Positions 43,975 to 50,373 of a stretch of 53,909 nt of DNA are shown here, piece by piece. Within the stretch, counting starts at the first letter, position 1, and every line of letters starts with the position of its first letter. Made by a program: the position numbers and the translations under genes. The notes under the pieces are model-generated. The model was not told where the DNA came from, ran no database searches, and saw nothing but the letters and a program-made list of their open reading frames with translations. This stretch comes from UMGS1975 sp959600905 (GTDB lineage: Bacteria; Bacillota; Clostridia; Christensenellales; QAND01), in NCBI GenBank assembly GCA_959600905.1, contig CAUGNO010000010.1, positions 1-53,909 on the forward strand. Reading direction: 5' to 3'.

Positions 43975-45580
43975 GCTGATCTGTGTTTCGCTTGGCTGCC
44001 TGCTCATTTTGGCGGGCTGTGGCGGACAGAAGGCGGTTTCTCCCAGCCCAACGCCCAGCGCAAGCCAATTGCAAGCGGTGCCTGTTTCGGGCGGAAGCAT
44101 GACAATTGTGATGCCCAACAACGCTACGTTAAAGCCGCTGGAAACGACGCAGCGGGAACTGGTAGATCTGTTTTCCTTGATTTATGATAGCCCACTGCAA
44201 TATGATGATGCATTGAGGCTTCAGCCCAATGTGGTGGAACGATGGAGTATGTCAGAGGATGGCCTTACCTGGACATTTGTATTGCGTAAGGACGTGACAT
44301 ATCACAATGGGCAAACCGTAAAAGCCAAGGACATTGTAGCCTGCATCAATGAGCTGAAGAAGATTGAGGAAGATGAAAACAGAGACTCCATCTATGCGGT
44401 GAATATGGATTTGATCGCGTCGGCCGCAGCTGTGGATGATACGACTTTTACCATTACAGCAACGCAAAAGACAAACCGTGTATTGGCGGCGCTGGTATTT
44501 CCCATTATACCGGATACGACCATCGGCACCTCTTTGCCTACGGGTTGTGGCCCCTATAAGGTAGTATCCAACGATTCCGGCAAGGTGTTGGAGCTGGAGG
44601 CCAATGATTCTTGGTGGAAACGCACACCATACCTGTCTAAAATCACGGTGAAGGGTATTCAGGATCCTGATACGGCGCTGACCAGTATGGATGTGAACCT
44701 GGTAGATCTGGTGCACACCGATTCGCTGACAGCTTCCGGCTATAAGCAACCGGGCAGCCGTGATGTGTATGAGGTGATGACGCAGGAATATGAATGCATC
44801 ATTCCAAACCTACAAAATGCAAAGATGCAGGATGTACAGATGCGCCAGGCCATCATTGCTGCTTTGGATAGAAAAACAATCATCACCGAGACATATCTGT
44901 GGCATGCGGTTACGGTGGATGCGCCTGTGCCACCGGATTCGTATTATTACGACCAGACGCAGCAGCAGCACGAATATAATCCAGGAAAAGCGACGACGCT
45001 TCTTGGCGAGATGGGATACCGGGACAGCGATGGCGATGGTTTTTTGGATAAAAATGGAGAAAAGCTGACGATGAATATCATCGTCAACGAAAACACATTG
45101 AGCAGCGCGCGTGCCGATGCAGCAAAGGTGGCGGCACAGCAGCTGCAAAAGATTGGGATTGATGCTGCGGTTACGGTGATGACCTGGTCAGATTATCAAA
45201 TTGCGCTGCAAAATGGCAGCTTTGATTTGGCTTTTGCCGGTTTTTCCATCCCTAAGGATGGCGATGTAAGCTTTTTGCTACACAGTACCCGCGGAACATA
45301 CAATTATGGAAGATACACCTCTGCGACGATGGATTCGTATTTAGACGAACTTGCGGCCGCTACCACGGAAGAGGAGGTAAAAGCAGCCTCTTCCAAAGTA
45401 CAACATCTATGGAGCGACGAGCTTCCCGTTATCAGTTTGTACTTTAAGACAAATTCCGTTGTATGCTCGGCAAAGATCAAGGGCATTTCGACCATGCGGG
45501 ATATGGATATTTTCAAGGATATTGACCAATGGTATATTCTGCAGCAGGGAGATGAGAATAAAGCCAATGCGCCGGAATAA
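43931..45580 (+). CDS. Family 5 peptide/nickel-type solute-binding lipoprotein
   Basis: A 549-residue lipoprotein with lipobox LILAGC and a Ser/Pro linker, then the SBP family 5 fold: RWSMSEDGLTWTFVLRKDVTYHNGQTVKAKDIVACI, GCGPYKVVS, MRQAIIAALDR and YNPGKATTLLGEMGYRDSDGDGFLD. Such proteins deliver oligopeptides or other ligands to ABC importers. No permease genes follow, so it is an orphan here. It begins 44 nt inside the transglycosylase gene. Confidence 0.88.
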   Translation: MRKRCINPIIRWSHRLICVSLGCLLILAGCGGQKAVSPSPTPSASQLQAVPVSGGSMTIVMPNNATLKPLETTQRELVDLFSLIYDSPLQYDDALRLQPNVVERWSMSEDGLTWTFVLRKDVTYHNGQTVKAKDIVACINELKKIEEDENRDSIYAVNMDLIASAAAVDDTTFTITATQKTNRVLAALVFPIIPDTTIGTSLPTGCGPYKVVSNDSGKVLELEANDSWWKRTPYLSKITVKGIQDPDTALTSMDVNLVDLVHTDSLTASGYKQPGSRDVYEVMTQEYECIIPNLQNAKMQDVQMRQAIIAALDRKTIITETYLWHAVTVDAPVPPDSYYYDQTQQQHEYNPGKATTLLGEMGYRDSDGDGFLDKNGEKLTMNIIVNENTLSSARADAAKVAAQQLQKIGIDAAVTVMTWSDYQIALQNGSFDLAFAGFSIPKDGDVSFLLHSTRGTYNYGRYTSATMDSYLDELAAATTEEEVKAASSKVQHLWSDELPVISLYFKTNSVVCSAKIKGISTMRDMDIFKDIDQWYILQQGDENKANAPE

Positions 45581-45604
45581 TCCTGCGAGTTTGGCAAGAA
45601 GAGG

Positions 45605-45632
45605 TTGACTTTTACGTATTTTCCTCTATAAT
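45605..45632 (+). promoter_or_regulatory. tRNA-Leu(GAG) promoter
   Basis: TTGACT at 45605-45610 and TATAAT at 45627-45632, spacer 16 nt, 33 nt before the tRNA. Confidence 0.75.
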
Positions 45633-45664
45633 AAATGGGTGACAATTTCTATTGTTATCCATGA

Positions 45665-45749
45665 GCGAGAGTGCTGGAATAGGCAGACAGGCACGTTTGA
45701 GGGGCGTGTGTCGAAAGGCGTACGGGTTCAAGTCCCGTCTCTCGCACCA
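45665..45749 (+). tRNA. tRNA-Leu (anticodon GAG), probable phage attachment site
   Basis: Acceptor GCGAGAG/CTCTCGC, anticodon arm CACGT-TTGAGGG-GCGTG giving GAG, class II variable arm, T arm ACGGG-TTCAAGT-CCCGT and encoded CCA. A tyrosine integrase gene begins 54 nt downstream and points toward it, so the tRNA 3' half is the likely attachment core. Confidence 0.96.
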
Positions 45750-45750
45750 T

Positions 45751-45778
45751 AAAACCGCCGAATTATCGGCGGTTTTTA
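45751..45778. terminator. Terminator between tRNA-Leu(GAG) and integrase
   Basis: AAAACCGCCG and CGGCGGTTTT form the stem around AATTAT followed by T residues. It can serve the tRNA and, on the other strand, the integrase. Confidence 0.85.
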
Positions 45779-45802
45779 CTTTTTATGACATCACTTATGA
45801 CA

Positions 45803-46828
45803 TCAATATTCCTTTTTTGCGAAGAAATCGGCCATCTGAGCACTATACTTTGCTTTCTCTGCCGGGAATGTATGCAAATATACTTCTTCAAGCATTTGTG
45901 TCCCATCGTGCCCCATCATTTCCGCAATGTATCGCATCGGGATGCCCTGGAGCATTGCTTGTGAAGCAAAATAATGCCGTAGCTTATGGAAACTAAACGG
46001 TTCAACGGGAATTGTTTTTATTTTTGTACTCCATGCACTTGATATGCGGTGCGATGTCATACCAGTAACAGGATCATATGGAGAATCTAAGATTTGCTTA
46101 ATTAATTCATCATTTGCGTGTAATACACGGTATCCACTATATGATTTGGGTGCTTTCATAACGGCGCCATTATCACTATTTACCATTGCCTGTGATATAG
46201 TAATTGTATTTTTCCTTTTATTTACGGCAGACTTTTGAAGCCCAGCAATTTCCGAAGCACGGAGACCAAGCTGCGTTGCGAGCAGAAAGGGAAGCAATAA
46301 ACGTGTGCCACGCAGATTCTCCTTTATAACTTGGATATCTTTGGAAGATGGAATGTGAATTTCCTGTTTTTTCTTTTGCGGCAATTTTGTGTAAAATGAC
46401 TTTTCCGGGGCGTACATTTTCATGACAGCGCTGAAAAGGCCATGGATATTTTTGCATGTTTTTGGGGACAGATTTTCTGCATACTTGTTCATCATTGCCT
46501 GAACGTCTTTTTGGGTAATTTTCAATAAACGCTTGTTTTTTATATCCTCAAAATAGTTTTTAGCTGCATTCCTGTACCCTGAAACAGTAGACGGAGACAA
46601 AATATTTTCCTTGGAAGCGATATATCCACTTAATGCCTCAGCAAATGTTATATCTTGCCCCTCTGGTTTGTTAGAGGCGGCAAATCTGGCCGCCTCTAAC
46701 TCCAACAATTTTTTATTTGGCCCTGTAAATGTCTCATAATGCCGTATACGCTTTCCGTCTTTCATCTCAGATCCGACATACACCCGTATACGATAGTTTC
46801 CAGACGGCAATCGCTCAGCTTTTGGCAT
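45803..46828 (-). CDS. int: Phage-type tyrosine recombinase/integrase
   Basis: A 341-residue site-specific recombinase. The N-terminal arm-binding part (GNYRIRVYVG...KRIRHYETFTG) is followed by the SAM-like core-binding domain (ALSGYIASKENILSPSTVSGYRNAAKNYF). The catalytic domain has Arg in LGLRASEIAGL, H-x-x-R in FHKLRHYFAS, MGHDGTQMLEEVYLHTF with the second His and the nucleophilic Tyr. It would recombine the phage site with the tRNA-Leu 3' end. GGAGGTG stands six bases before ATG. Confidence 0.95.
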   Translation of the reverse strand: MPKAERLPSGNYRIRVYVGSEMKDGKRIRHYETFTGPNKKLLELEAARFAASNKPEGQDITFAEALSGYIASKENILSPSTVSGYRNAAKNYFEDIKNKRLLKITQKDVQAMMNKYAENLSPKTCKNIHGLFSAVMKMYAPEKSFYTKLPQKKKQEIHIPSSKDIQVIKENLRGTRLLLPFLLATQLGLRASEIAGLQKSAVNKRKNTITISQAMVNSDNGAVMKAPKSYSGYRVLHANDELIKQILDSPYDPVTGMTSHRISSAWSTKIKTIPVEPFSFHKLRHYFASQAMLQGIPMRYIAEMMGHDGTQMLEEVYLHTFPAEKAKYSAQMADFFAKKEY

Positions 46829-46879
46829 TTATGAATACACCTCCATACTATAGTTTAGTGACAAGCCTACCTGGGTGAC

Positions 46880-47161
46880 TCATTCATTCCGAGATTCATA
46901 CGGATTTTCGCATGGCCAATTAAAGTCCACATCCATATAATAATCAATATTTTTCAAAAATTTTCTGCTGGCTGGCACCTGCTCATAGCACTCGTCGAGC
47001 AGTCCCTCATAAAACATGACGATCTCTTCTTGCACATAGTCTTCAGCATCATGAAGCGCATCTTTGTATCCTTTTTCATATGCTTCATATGCAGACGTGC
47101 ATCCAGTAAGGGATAGGCAGCAGAGCCCCACAGCTAAAAAAACCTTATACTTTTTAGACAT
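46880..47161 (-). CDS. Small prophage lipoprotein
   Basis: A 93-residue product with a signal peptide and lipobox (CCLSLTGC); the mature part is strongly acidic and helical (AYEAYEKGYKDALHDAEDYV). I know no family. AGGAGGG precedes the start by seven bases and overlaps the stop of the preceding 30-codon ORF, so translation is probably coupled to it. It is the third gene of the immA operon. Lysogenic conversion, superinfection exclusion at the surface, or partnership with ImmA are open possibilities. Confidence 0.65.
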   Translation of the reverse strand: MSKKYKVFLAVGLCCLSLTGCTSAYEAYEKGYKDALHDAEDYVQEEIVMFYEGLLDECYEQVPASRKFLKNIDYYMDVDFNWPCENPYESRNE

Positions 47162-47171
47162 GCAATCCCTC

Positions 47172-47264
47172 CTAATTGTCTAAAAATTTTTTTTTTAAGA
47201 ATAAAGGAATGAGAGCGGGCAGGATGAAGAGGACACACAGGCCCCAAACGGATCGCCGCTTCAT
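47172..47264 (-). CDS. 30-residue membrane peptide coupled to immA
   Basis: MKRRSVWGLCVLFILPALIP begins the peptide: positively charged N-terminus, one membrane helix (about residues 7-23), then LFLKKKFLDN. Its ATG overlaps the immA stop (ATGA) and GGAGGTGAT inside the immA coding end serves as RBS at five bases. Its TAG overlaps the RBS of the lipoprotein gene. This arrangement and the helix pattern support real translation although the ORF is tiny. Function unknown; a holin-like toxin or a small regulator of the membrane-bound ImmA are guesses. Confidence 0.55.
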   Translation of the reverse strand: MKRRSVWGLCVLFILPALIPLFLKKKFLDN

Positions 47265-48157
47265 TGTGCATCACCTCCGATGCACAGCTTACATGGCGTC
47301 CTGCCCATCTCTTGAGCCTCCTGGAGCGTTATGGGTGTTGCGTTATCTTGCTTTGCATATCGACAAGAGGCATAATGATATTTTTCACCGTAAGGTGTGA
47401 TATAGACGAGATTTGTTTGTGGTTCCGTTTCATTCGTTTGCTGTATGGTCGTTTTGGGAACAGAGGCGGGCTGTGCCGCATGATTCGGCGCAAAAATCCC
47501 GTACCAAGAAACCACAGCAAATGCAATACAACAAACCAAGGCAATATAAGGGAAAGGGTTGTGCTTTCGCAGTCCTTTTTTTATGGACCGAAACCATCCC
47601 TTTTTGAGACAGTGATCCTCTATAAATCCGCCATACTGTGCAAGGATGGATTTTTCTAAGGTGAAGTCATCTATGTCGTATTGCAGCTTTTTAGAGTGAT
47701 AACCAAGACAAGGGTTTGTCACATCGCAAATGCGTTTTATATCTTCGTCGGTTTGGCACCCACACGCTCGAATTACAAGGGAGGGAATTACCAACTCATA
47801 AGCAAACAAATTGGCTTCCTGTTCTTGCGGTGCTTCAACGGTCGAAAAGCCTAGACTGCCATTATAAATGTGTTGTAAAACTATATGGCCTATCTCATGC
47901 GCAATGGCATGAAGCTTGTCCGGCGTGGAAAGCTCGTCCCGAAAAAAGATAATCACTGTATCATCTTGGCGAAAGGTAAAAGCATCATACTTTGTATTTT
48001 GTTCCTGTCCAAGCTGTTGAATTAAAACTTCCCCGGATTTATAAGATACAAGCTCTGAGCCTATGGAAACACAAATACGCGTCAGATCCTCCAGGCATAA
48101 AGGCGCGGTAACTCCATTTTTGGAAAGAACTTCCCAGGCTTTTTTTGCTTCAAACAT
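47261..48157 (-). CDS. ImmA/IrrE-type metallopeptidase with membrane and zinc-ribbon-like C-terminus
   Basis: The N-terminal peptidase domain has the zinc motif AHEIGHIVLQH (HExxH at about residues 87-91) and the third ligand region APQEQEANLFAYELVIP. ImmA of ICEBs1 cleaves the repressor ImmR to induce the element. Unlike ICEBs1 ImmA, this protein continues with a membrane helix (about 202-221), a linker and a C-terminal domain YGEKYHYASCRYAK...GRTPCKLC. That domain resembles the small Ada-like zinc-binding module found at the end of many exported Firmicute proteins. ATG 48157 is preceded by GGGGGA; the GTG before it is too close. It lies beside R1, its likely substrate. Confidence 0.85.
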   Translation of the reverse strand: MFEAKKAWEVLSKNGVTAPLCLEDLTRICVSIGSELVSYKSGEVLIQQLGQEQNTKYDAFTFRQDDTVIIFFRDELSTPDKLHAIAHEIGHIVLQHIYNGSLGFSTVEAPQEQEANLFAYELVIPSLVIRACGCQTDEDIKRICDVTNPCLGYHSKKLQYDIDDFTLEKSILAQYGGFIEDHCLKKGWFRSIKKGLRKHNPFPYIALVCCIAFAVVSWYGIFAPNHAAQPASVPKTTIQQTNETEPQTNLVYITPYGEKYHYASCRYAKQDNATPITLQEAQEMGRTPCKLCIGGDAQ

Positions 48158-48176
48158 CACATTTTCCCCCTAACTA

Positions 48177-48201
48177 TATAGATACTTTTATTGTATCTAT
48201 A
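48177..48201. promoter_or_regulatory. 25-bp palindrome upstream of immA
   Basis: TATAGATAC and GTATCTATA flank TTTTATT, centred about 32 nt before the immA start. On the minus strand the inner part reads TACAAT and could be a -10 box, so the palindrome may be an operator over the immA promoter. It differs from the three repressor operators further right. Confidence 0.5.
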
Positions 48202-48225
48202 AGGGGACATGATGCCAGTGAATTG

Positions 48226-48498
48226 CCAGAAATTACCAATGAAAGAAAAGGGAAGTTTATTTTCTCTTTAGCCGTAAAGCTTCAATCGTTGCTTGAGCGA
48301 TCTCCCACTCTTCATCTGTCATGTCCAGTGTTTCGTAGGTTTGCTCTTTGCCATTGTAGCGAATGACGGTACTTTGCTTTCCCTTGCTTTTGACATATTC
48401 ATCGATTGCATTCTTTACATCGTCATTGCTTATAGCCGGATGCGGATCATCTGTACGGCCTAAGAGGTAGTCGACTGACACACCAAAATAATCGGCAA
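48226..48498 (+). repeat. Direct repeat copy 1 (C-terminal half of repressor R1)
   Basis: 273 bp nearly identical (two mismatches) to 48924-49196. It covers residues from about 51 to the stop of R1 plus 31 bp beyond the stop. Confidence 0.95.
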
Positions 48499-48649
48499 TA
48501 CTATCTATTTTTTTAAGATATGTTTTGCTTCTTCCGGCCTTCCAATTATTAACAGTATTTTTCCCCATCCCTAAAGCCTCACCAAAAGCAGCTTCGGGTA
48601 AATTTGCTTTTTTTATTAGCTGGACAATTCTGGTTATTGTAACATCCAT
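48257..48649 (-). CDS. XRE-family phage repressor R1
   Basis: A 130-residue repressor. The N-terminal HTH (IVQLIKKANLPEAAFGEALGMGKNTVNNWKAGR, residues 8-40) is followed by ADYFGVSVDYLLGRTDDPHPA and a helical C-terminal tail (NDDVKNAIDEYVKSKGKQS, DMTDEEWEIAQATIEAL). From residue 52 on it is identical to R2 but for one residue (G64 versus S59). The divergent promoter at 48685 carries a CTCTTAA palindrome, presumably its operator, with a half-site at 48661-48667 near its own start. The adjacent ImmA probably cleaves it. Confidence 0.88.
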   Translation of the reverse strand: MDVTITRIVQLIKKANLPEAAFGEALGMGKNTVNNWKAGRSKTYLKKIDSIADYFGVSVDYLLGRTDDPHPAISNDDVKNAIDEYVKSKGKQSTVIRYNGKEQTYETLDMTDEEWEIAQATIEALRLKRK

Positions 48650-48684
48650 AAAAATTCACTCTCTTAAAAAATAATATAAATACA

Positions 48685-48713
48685 TTGACACTCTTAAAAA
48701 TTAAGAGTATACT
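48685..48713 (+). promoter_or_regulatory. Promoter P1 with operator O-R1 filling the spacer
   Basis: TTGACA (48685-48690) and TATACT (48708-48713) are 17 nt apart. The spacer is the perfect palindrome CTCTTAA-AAA-TTAAGAG, so a bound dimer would cover the promoter core. A second CTCTTAA lies 30 bp to the left (48661), between the promoter and R1. Confidence 0.85.
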
Positions 48714-48923
48714 AAACCCGTAACAAGACGTTGCACGAAATCAAAATAACATTTGCCCGGTATTCACCGCTAGTGGTTGGTTCACTTTAGCGGGATACAG
48801 CCGCACTTGTTCACCTGATTGCGTTGCACTCTTATGGTGCGCCAGGCCTGGAAGAGACGTCAACCAACAACGTTTCTATGGCGCAGCTGCCACTTTGGCG
48901 GTACGGTACCGCCTGTAAGATTA
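48714..48923 (+). other. 210-nt non-coding segment downstream of P1
   Basis: No ORF with RBS fits on either strand. It shares its first 22 nt with the segment after P2. Hairpin-forming parts: CCGCTA/TAGCGG with inner GTG/CAC; GTTGGTT able to pair with AACCAAC about 80 nt later; and the 17-bp palindrome GGCGGTAC-G-GTACCGCC at 48897-48913. It could be a small structured RNA from P1 or the remnant of a deleted gene. Confidence 0.4.
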
Positions 48924-49196
48924 CCAGAAATTACCAATGAAAGAAAAGGGAAGTTTATTTTCTCTTTAGCCGTAAAGCTTCAATCGTTGCTTGAGCGATC
49001 TCCCACTCTTCATCTGTCATGTCCAGTGTTTCGTAGGTTTGCTCTTTGCCATTGTAGCGAATGACGGTACTTTGCTTTCCCTTGCTTTTGACATATTCAT
49101 CGATTGCATTCTTTACATCGTCATTGCTTATAGCTGGATGCGGATCATCTGTACGGCTTAAGAGGTAGTCGACTGACACACCAAAATAATCGGCAA
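48924..49196 (+). repeat. Direct repeat copy 2 (C-terminal half of repressor R2)
   Basis: Second copy of the 273-bp repeat, 698 bp to the right of copy 1, same orientation. One of the two differences is silent, the other changes Gly to Ser. Confidence 0.95.
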
Positions 49197-49332
49197 CCTT
49201 TTGCACTCTATCAACTGAAGGTTTGTTTTCGTCCCACCGGGTAATAGAATTTTTCCCAAGACCTAATTCAACTCCCAAGGCAGAAACTGTAATACCTTTT
49301 TTGTTACATAAAGACTTTATTAAATCTACCAC
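48955..49332 (-). CDS. XRE-family phage repressor R2
   Basis: A 125-residue repressor whose HTH (MVDLIKSLCNKKGITVSALG, then ELGLGKNSITRWDENKP) is unlike that of R1. Its residues from 47 to the end match R1 apart from one position. The start is GTG at 49332 with GGGGA seven bases upstream; that RBS lies in an ATCCCC half-site (49339), so the gene is probably self-regulated. Its operator would be the ATCCCC palindrome in P2. Sharing the C-terminal half with R1 suggests the same oligomerisation surface or the same ImmA cleavage site. Confidence 0.88.
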   Translation of the reverse strand: MVDLIKSLCNKKGITVSALGVELGLGKNSITRWDENKPSVDRVQKVADYFGVSVDYLLSRTDDPHPAISNDDVKNAIDEYVKSKGKQSTVIRYNGKEQTYETLDMTDEEWEIAQATIEALRLKRK

Positions 49333-49361
49333 AAAACCATCCCCAAATTTGAATAAAAGTA

Positions 49362-49390
49362 TTGACTATCCCCAAATATGGGGATATACT
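49362..49390 (+). promoter_or_regulatory. Promoter P2 with operator O-R2 filling the spacer
   Basis: TTGACT (49362-49367) and TATACT (49385-49390) with 17 nt between; ATCCCCA-AATA-TGGGGAT occupies 49368-49385. A half-site ATCCCCA lies 29 bp to the left at 49339. From TATACT on, 28 nt match the sequence after P1 with one difference. Confidence 0.85.
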
Positions 49391-49423
49391 AAACCCGTAA
49401 CAAGATGTTGCAAGGGAGGAACA

Positions 49424-49942
49424 TCATGACATATTACAAAACTGTTTTTTGTCCCACATTTTTAAAACGGAGCGACCAGGTTTGCGAAGTGTCATTTGAA
49501 GTTCCTTACCTCGATTGGTGTATACTTGAAAATTCAAAAGCGTGGGAATCATTTCAAAAACTCTTTGACAGTCTGCAAACACAACATATGCTGAACACGA
49601 ATCAAGCATCCCAAGACTGATGGGGAAGCGCTCTGAATACAGGGAATGGTGATCTGTTATTTCTTTGCCTAACGTTTTAGTATTTTCAAATAACAGCCTT
49701 TCCACGGGTTCATTTTCGACCGATTTTCCATTATTGCAGAGCTTAATTCTAGTGATGGAAATGGGAAGACGCGATTTGTTTTCAAAGAAAAACAAAAAAA
49801 CAAGTCTCGTATCGAACTTATCACATGCAACAACGGATATACTCAACCGCTTTCTTTGATTGATAAAGGTATGTATCCAACTGGTCAGAGACATAACAAA
49901 AGCCATTACTGTCAATACATTGAGAAATACTCCCCAATTCAT
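49424..49942 (-). CDS. Prophage membrane-anchored protein of unknown function
   Basis: A 172-residue protein with one N-terminal membrane helix (about 5-27) and a cytoplasmic beta-rich domain: LVFLFFFENKSRLPISITRIKLCNNGK, and later ERFPISLGMLDSCSAYVVFADC. I recall similar hypothetical proteins scattered in Firmicute prophages, without known function. GGTGAT precedes the ATG by 6-7 bases. It is on the strand of the repressors, so it may be expressed in the lysogen. It overlaps a short plus-strand ORF (49426-49620). Confidence 0.7.
   Translation of the reverse strand: MNWGVFLNVLTVMAFVMSLTSWIHTFINQRKRLSISVVACDKFDTRLVFLFFFENKSRLPISITRIKLCNNGKSVENEPVERLLFENTKTLGKEITDHHSLYSERFPISLGMLDSCSAYVVFADCQRVFEMIPTLLNFQVYTNRGKELQMTLRKPGRSVLKMWDKKQFCNMS
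49426..49620 (+). CDS. 64-codon ORF directly behind promoter P2
   Basis: MTYYKTVFCPTFLKRSDQVC begins this ORF; GGGAGGAAC lies just before its ATG and promoter P2 is 36 nt upstream, so translation signals are good. However, it is fully antisense to the C-terminal part of the 172-residue membrane protein gene, and no family is recognised. Either both are used under opposite regulation, or one is not real. Low confidence. Confidence 0.35.
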   Translation: MTYYKTVFCPTFLKRSDQVCEVSFEVPYLDWCILENSKAWESFQKLFDSLQTQHMLNTNQASQD

Positions 49943-49970
49943 TAAATATCACCAAAAATATTTTAACATG

Positions 49971-49990
49971 CGTTACAACGTGTTGCAACG
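49971..49990. promoter_or_regulatory. 20-bp imperfect palindrome before the excisionase-like gene
   Basis: CGTTACAACGTGTTGCAACG reads nearly the same on both strands and ends just before the RBS of the next gene. The GTTGCA part also occurs after P1 and P2 (GACGTTGCA, GATGTTGCA). It could be an operator or an integrase/excisionase arm site. Confidence 0.35.
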
Positions 49991-50006
49991 AAAGGATGTG
50001 AACAAA

Positions 50007-50189
50007 TTGGGAAAGACCATGATCTCTACTAAGAAAGCGTCAGAACGACTCGGTGTATCAGTATGGTTGGTGAGAAAATACATCCGAAATGGATGGTTAG
50101 AAGCATCGAAGTTTGGCGTTGAATGGCGCATCGAACCTGAATCATTAGAGAAGTTCATTAAGGAACGCAGTAATTGTACTATTTCCTAA
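50007..50189 (+). CDS. Excisionase-like helix-turn-helix protein
   Basis: A 60-residue product with a MerR-like HTH_17 domain: MISTKKASERLGVSVWLVRKYIRNGWLEASKFGVEWRIEPESLEKFIKE. Such proteins bend DNA for excision (Xis) or regulate early genes. TTG 50007 is chosen with AAAGGA ten bases upstream; ATG 50019 is an alternative at the domain start. In-frame codons further upstream overlap the divergent membrane-protein gene and look non-coding. Confidence 0.8.
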   Translation: MGKTMISTKKASERLGVSVWLVRKYIRNGWLEASKFGVEWRIEPESLEKFIKERSNCTIS

Positions 50190-50373
50190 CGCTTATAGAA
50201 TACCAAAGATAGAATTTACCACGTCTATTCCCGAACACTTGTACTTCAAATTGAAAGAGAGATCAAAGTATGAGGGAAAAACGTTAAACGGACTAATATT
50301 GGACATTTTGTGGACACGATTCTATGAGGACGAAGAAACCCAGCACAAGGCTGGGAGAGGAGGGAACGAATGA
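50173..50373 (+). CDS. Ribbon-helix-helix-like small protein lacking a standard start codon
   Basis: The open frame encodes IPKIEFTTSIPEHLYFKLKE, then RSKYEGKTLNGLILDIL, the pattern of Arc/CopG ribbon-helix-helix DNA-binding proteins. It ends in an ATGA overlap with the next gene. No ATG, GTG or TTG exists upstream of the domain in this frame. ATT at 50173 has AAGGA eight bases upstream and is the best start; a +1 frameshift from the overlapping excisionase gene is the alternative, or the start has been lost by mutation. The coding pattern itself is convincing. Confidence 0.5.
   Translation: MVLFPNAYRIPKIEFTTSIPEHLYFKLKERSKYEGKTLNGLILDILWTRFYEDEETQHKAGRGGNE

Noticed and set aside
48897..48913. 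GGCGGTAC-G-GTACCGCC as an intrinsic terminator
   Set aside because: The stem is not followed by a T run; it may be an operator or RNA fold but does not meet terminator criteria.
48819..49064. Plus-strand 81-codon ORF between R1 and R2
   Set aside because: More than half of it is the complement of the R2 C-terminal repeat, it has no RBS, and the same shadow appears opposite R1.
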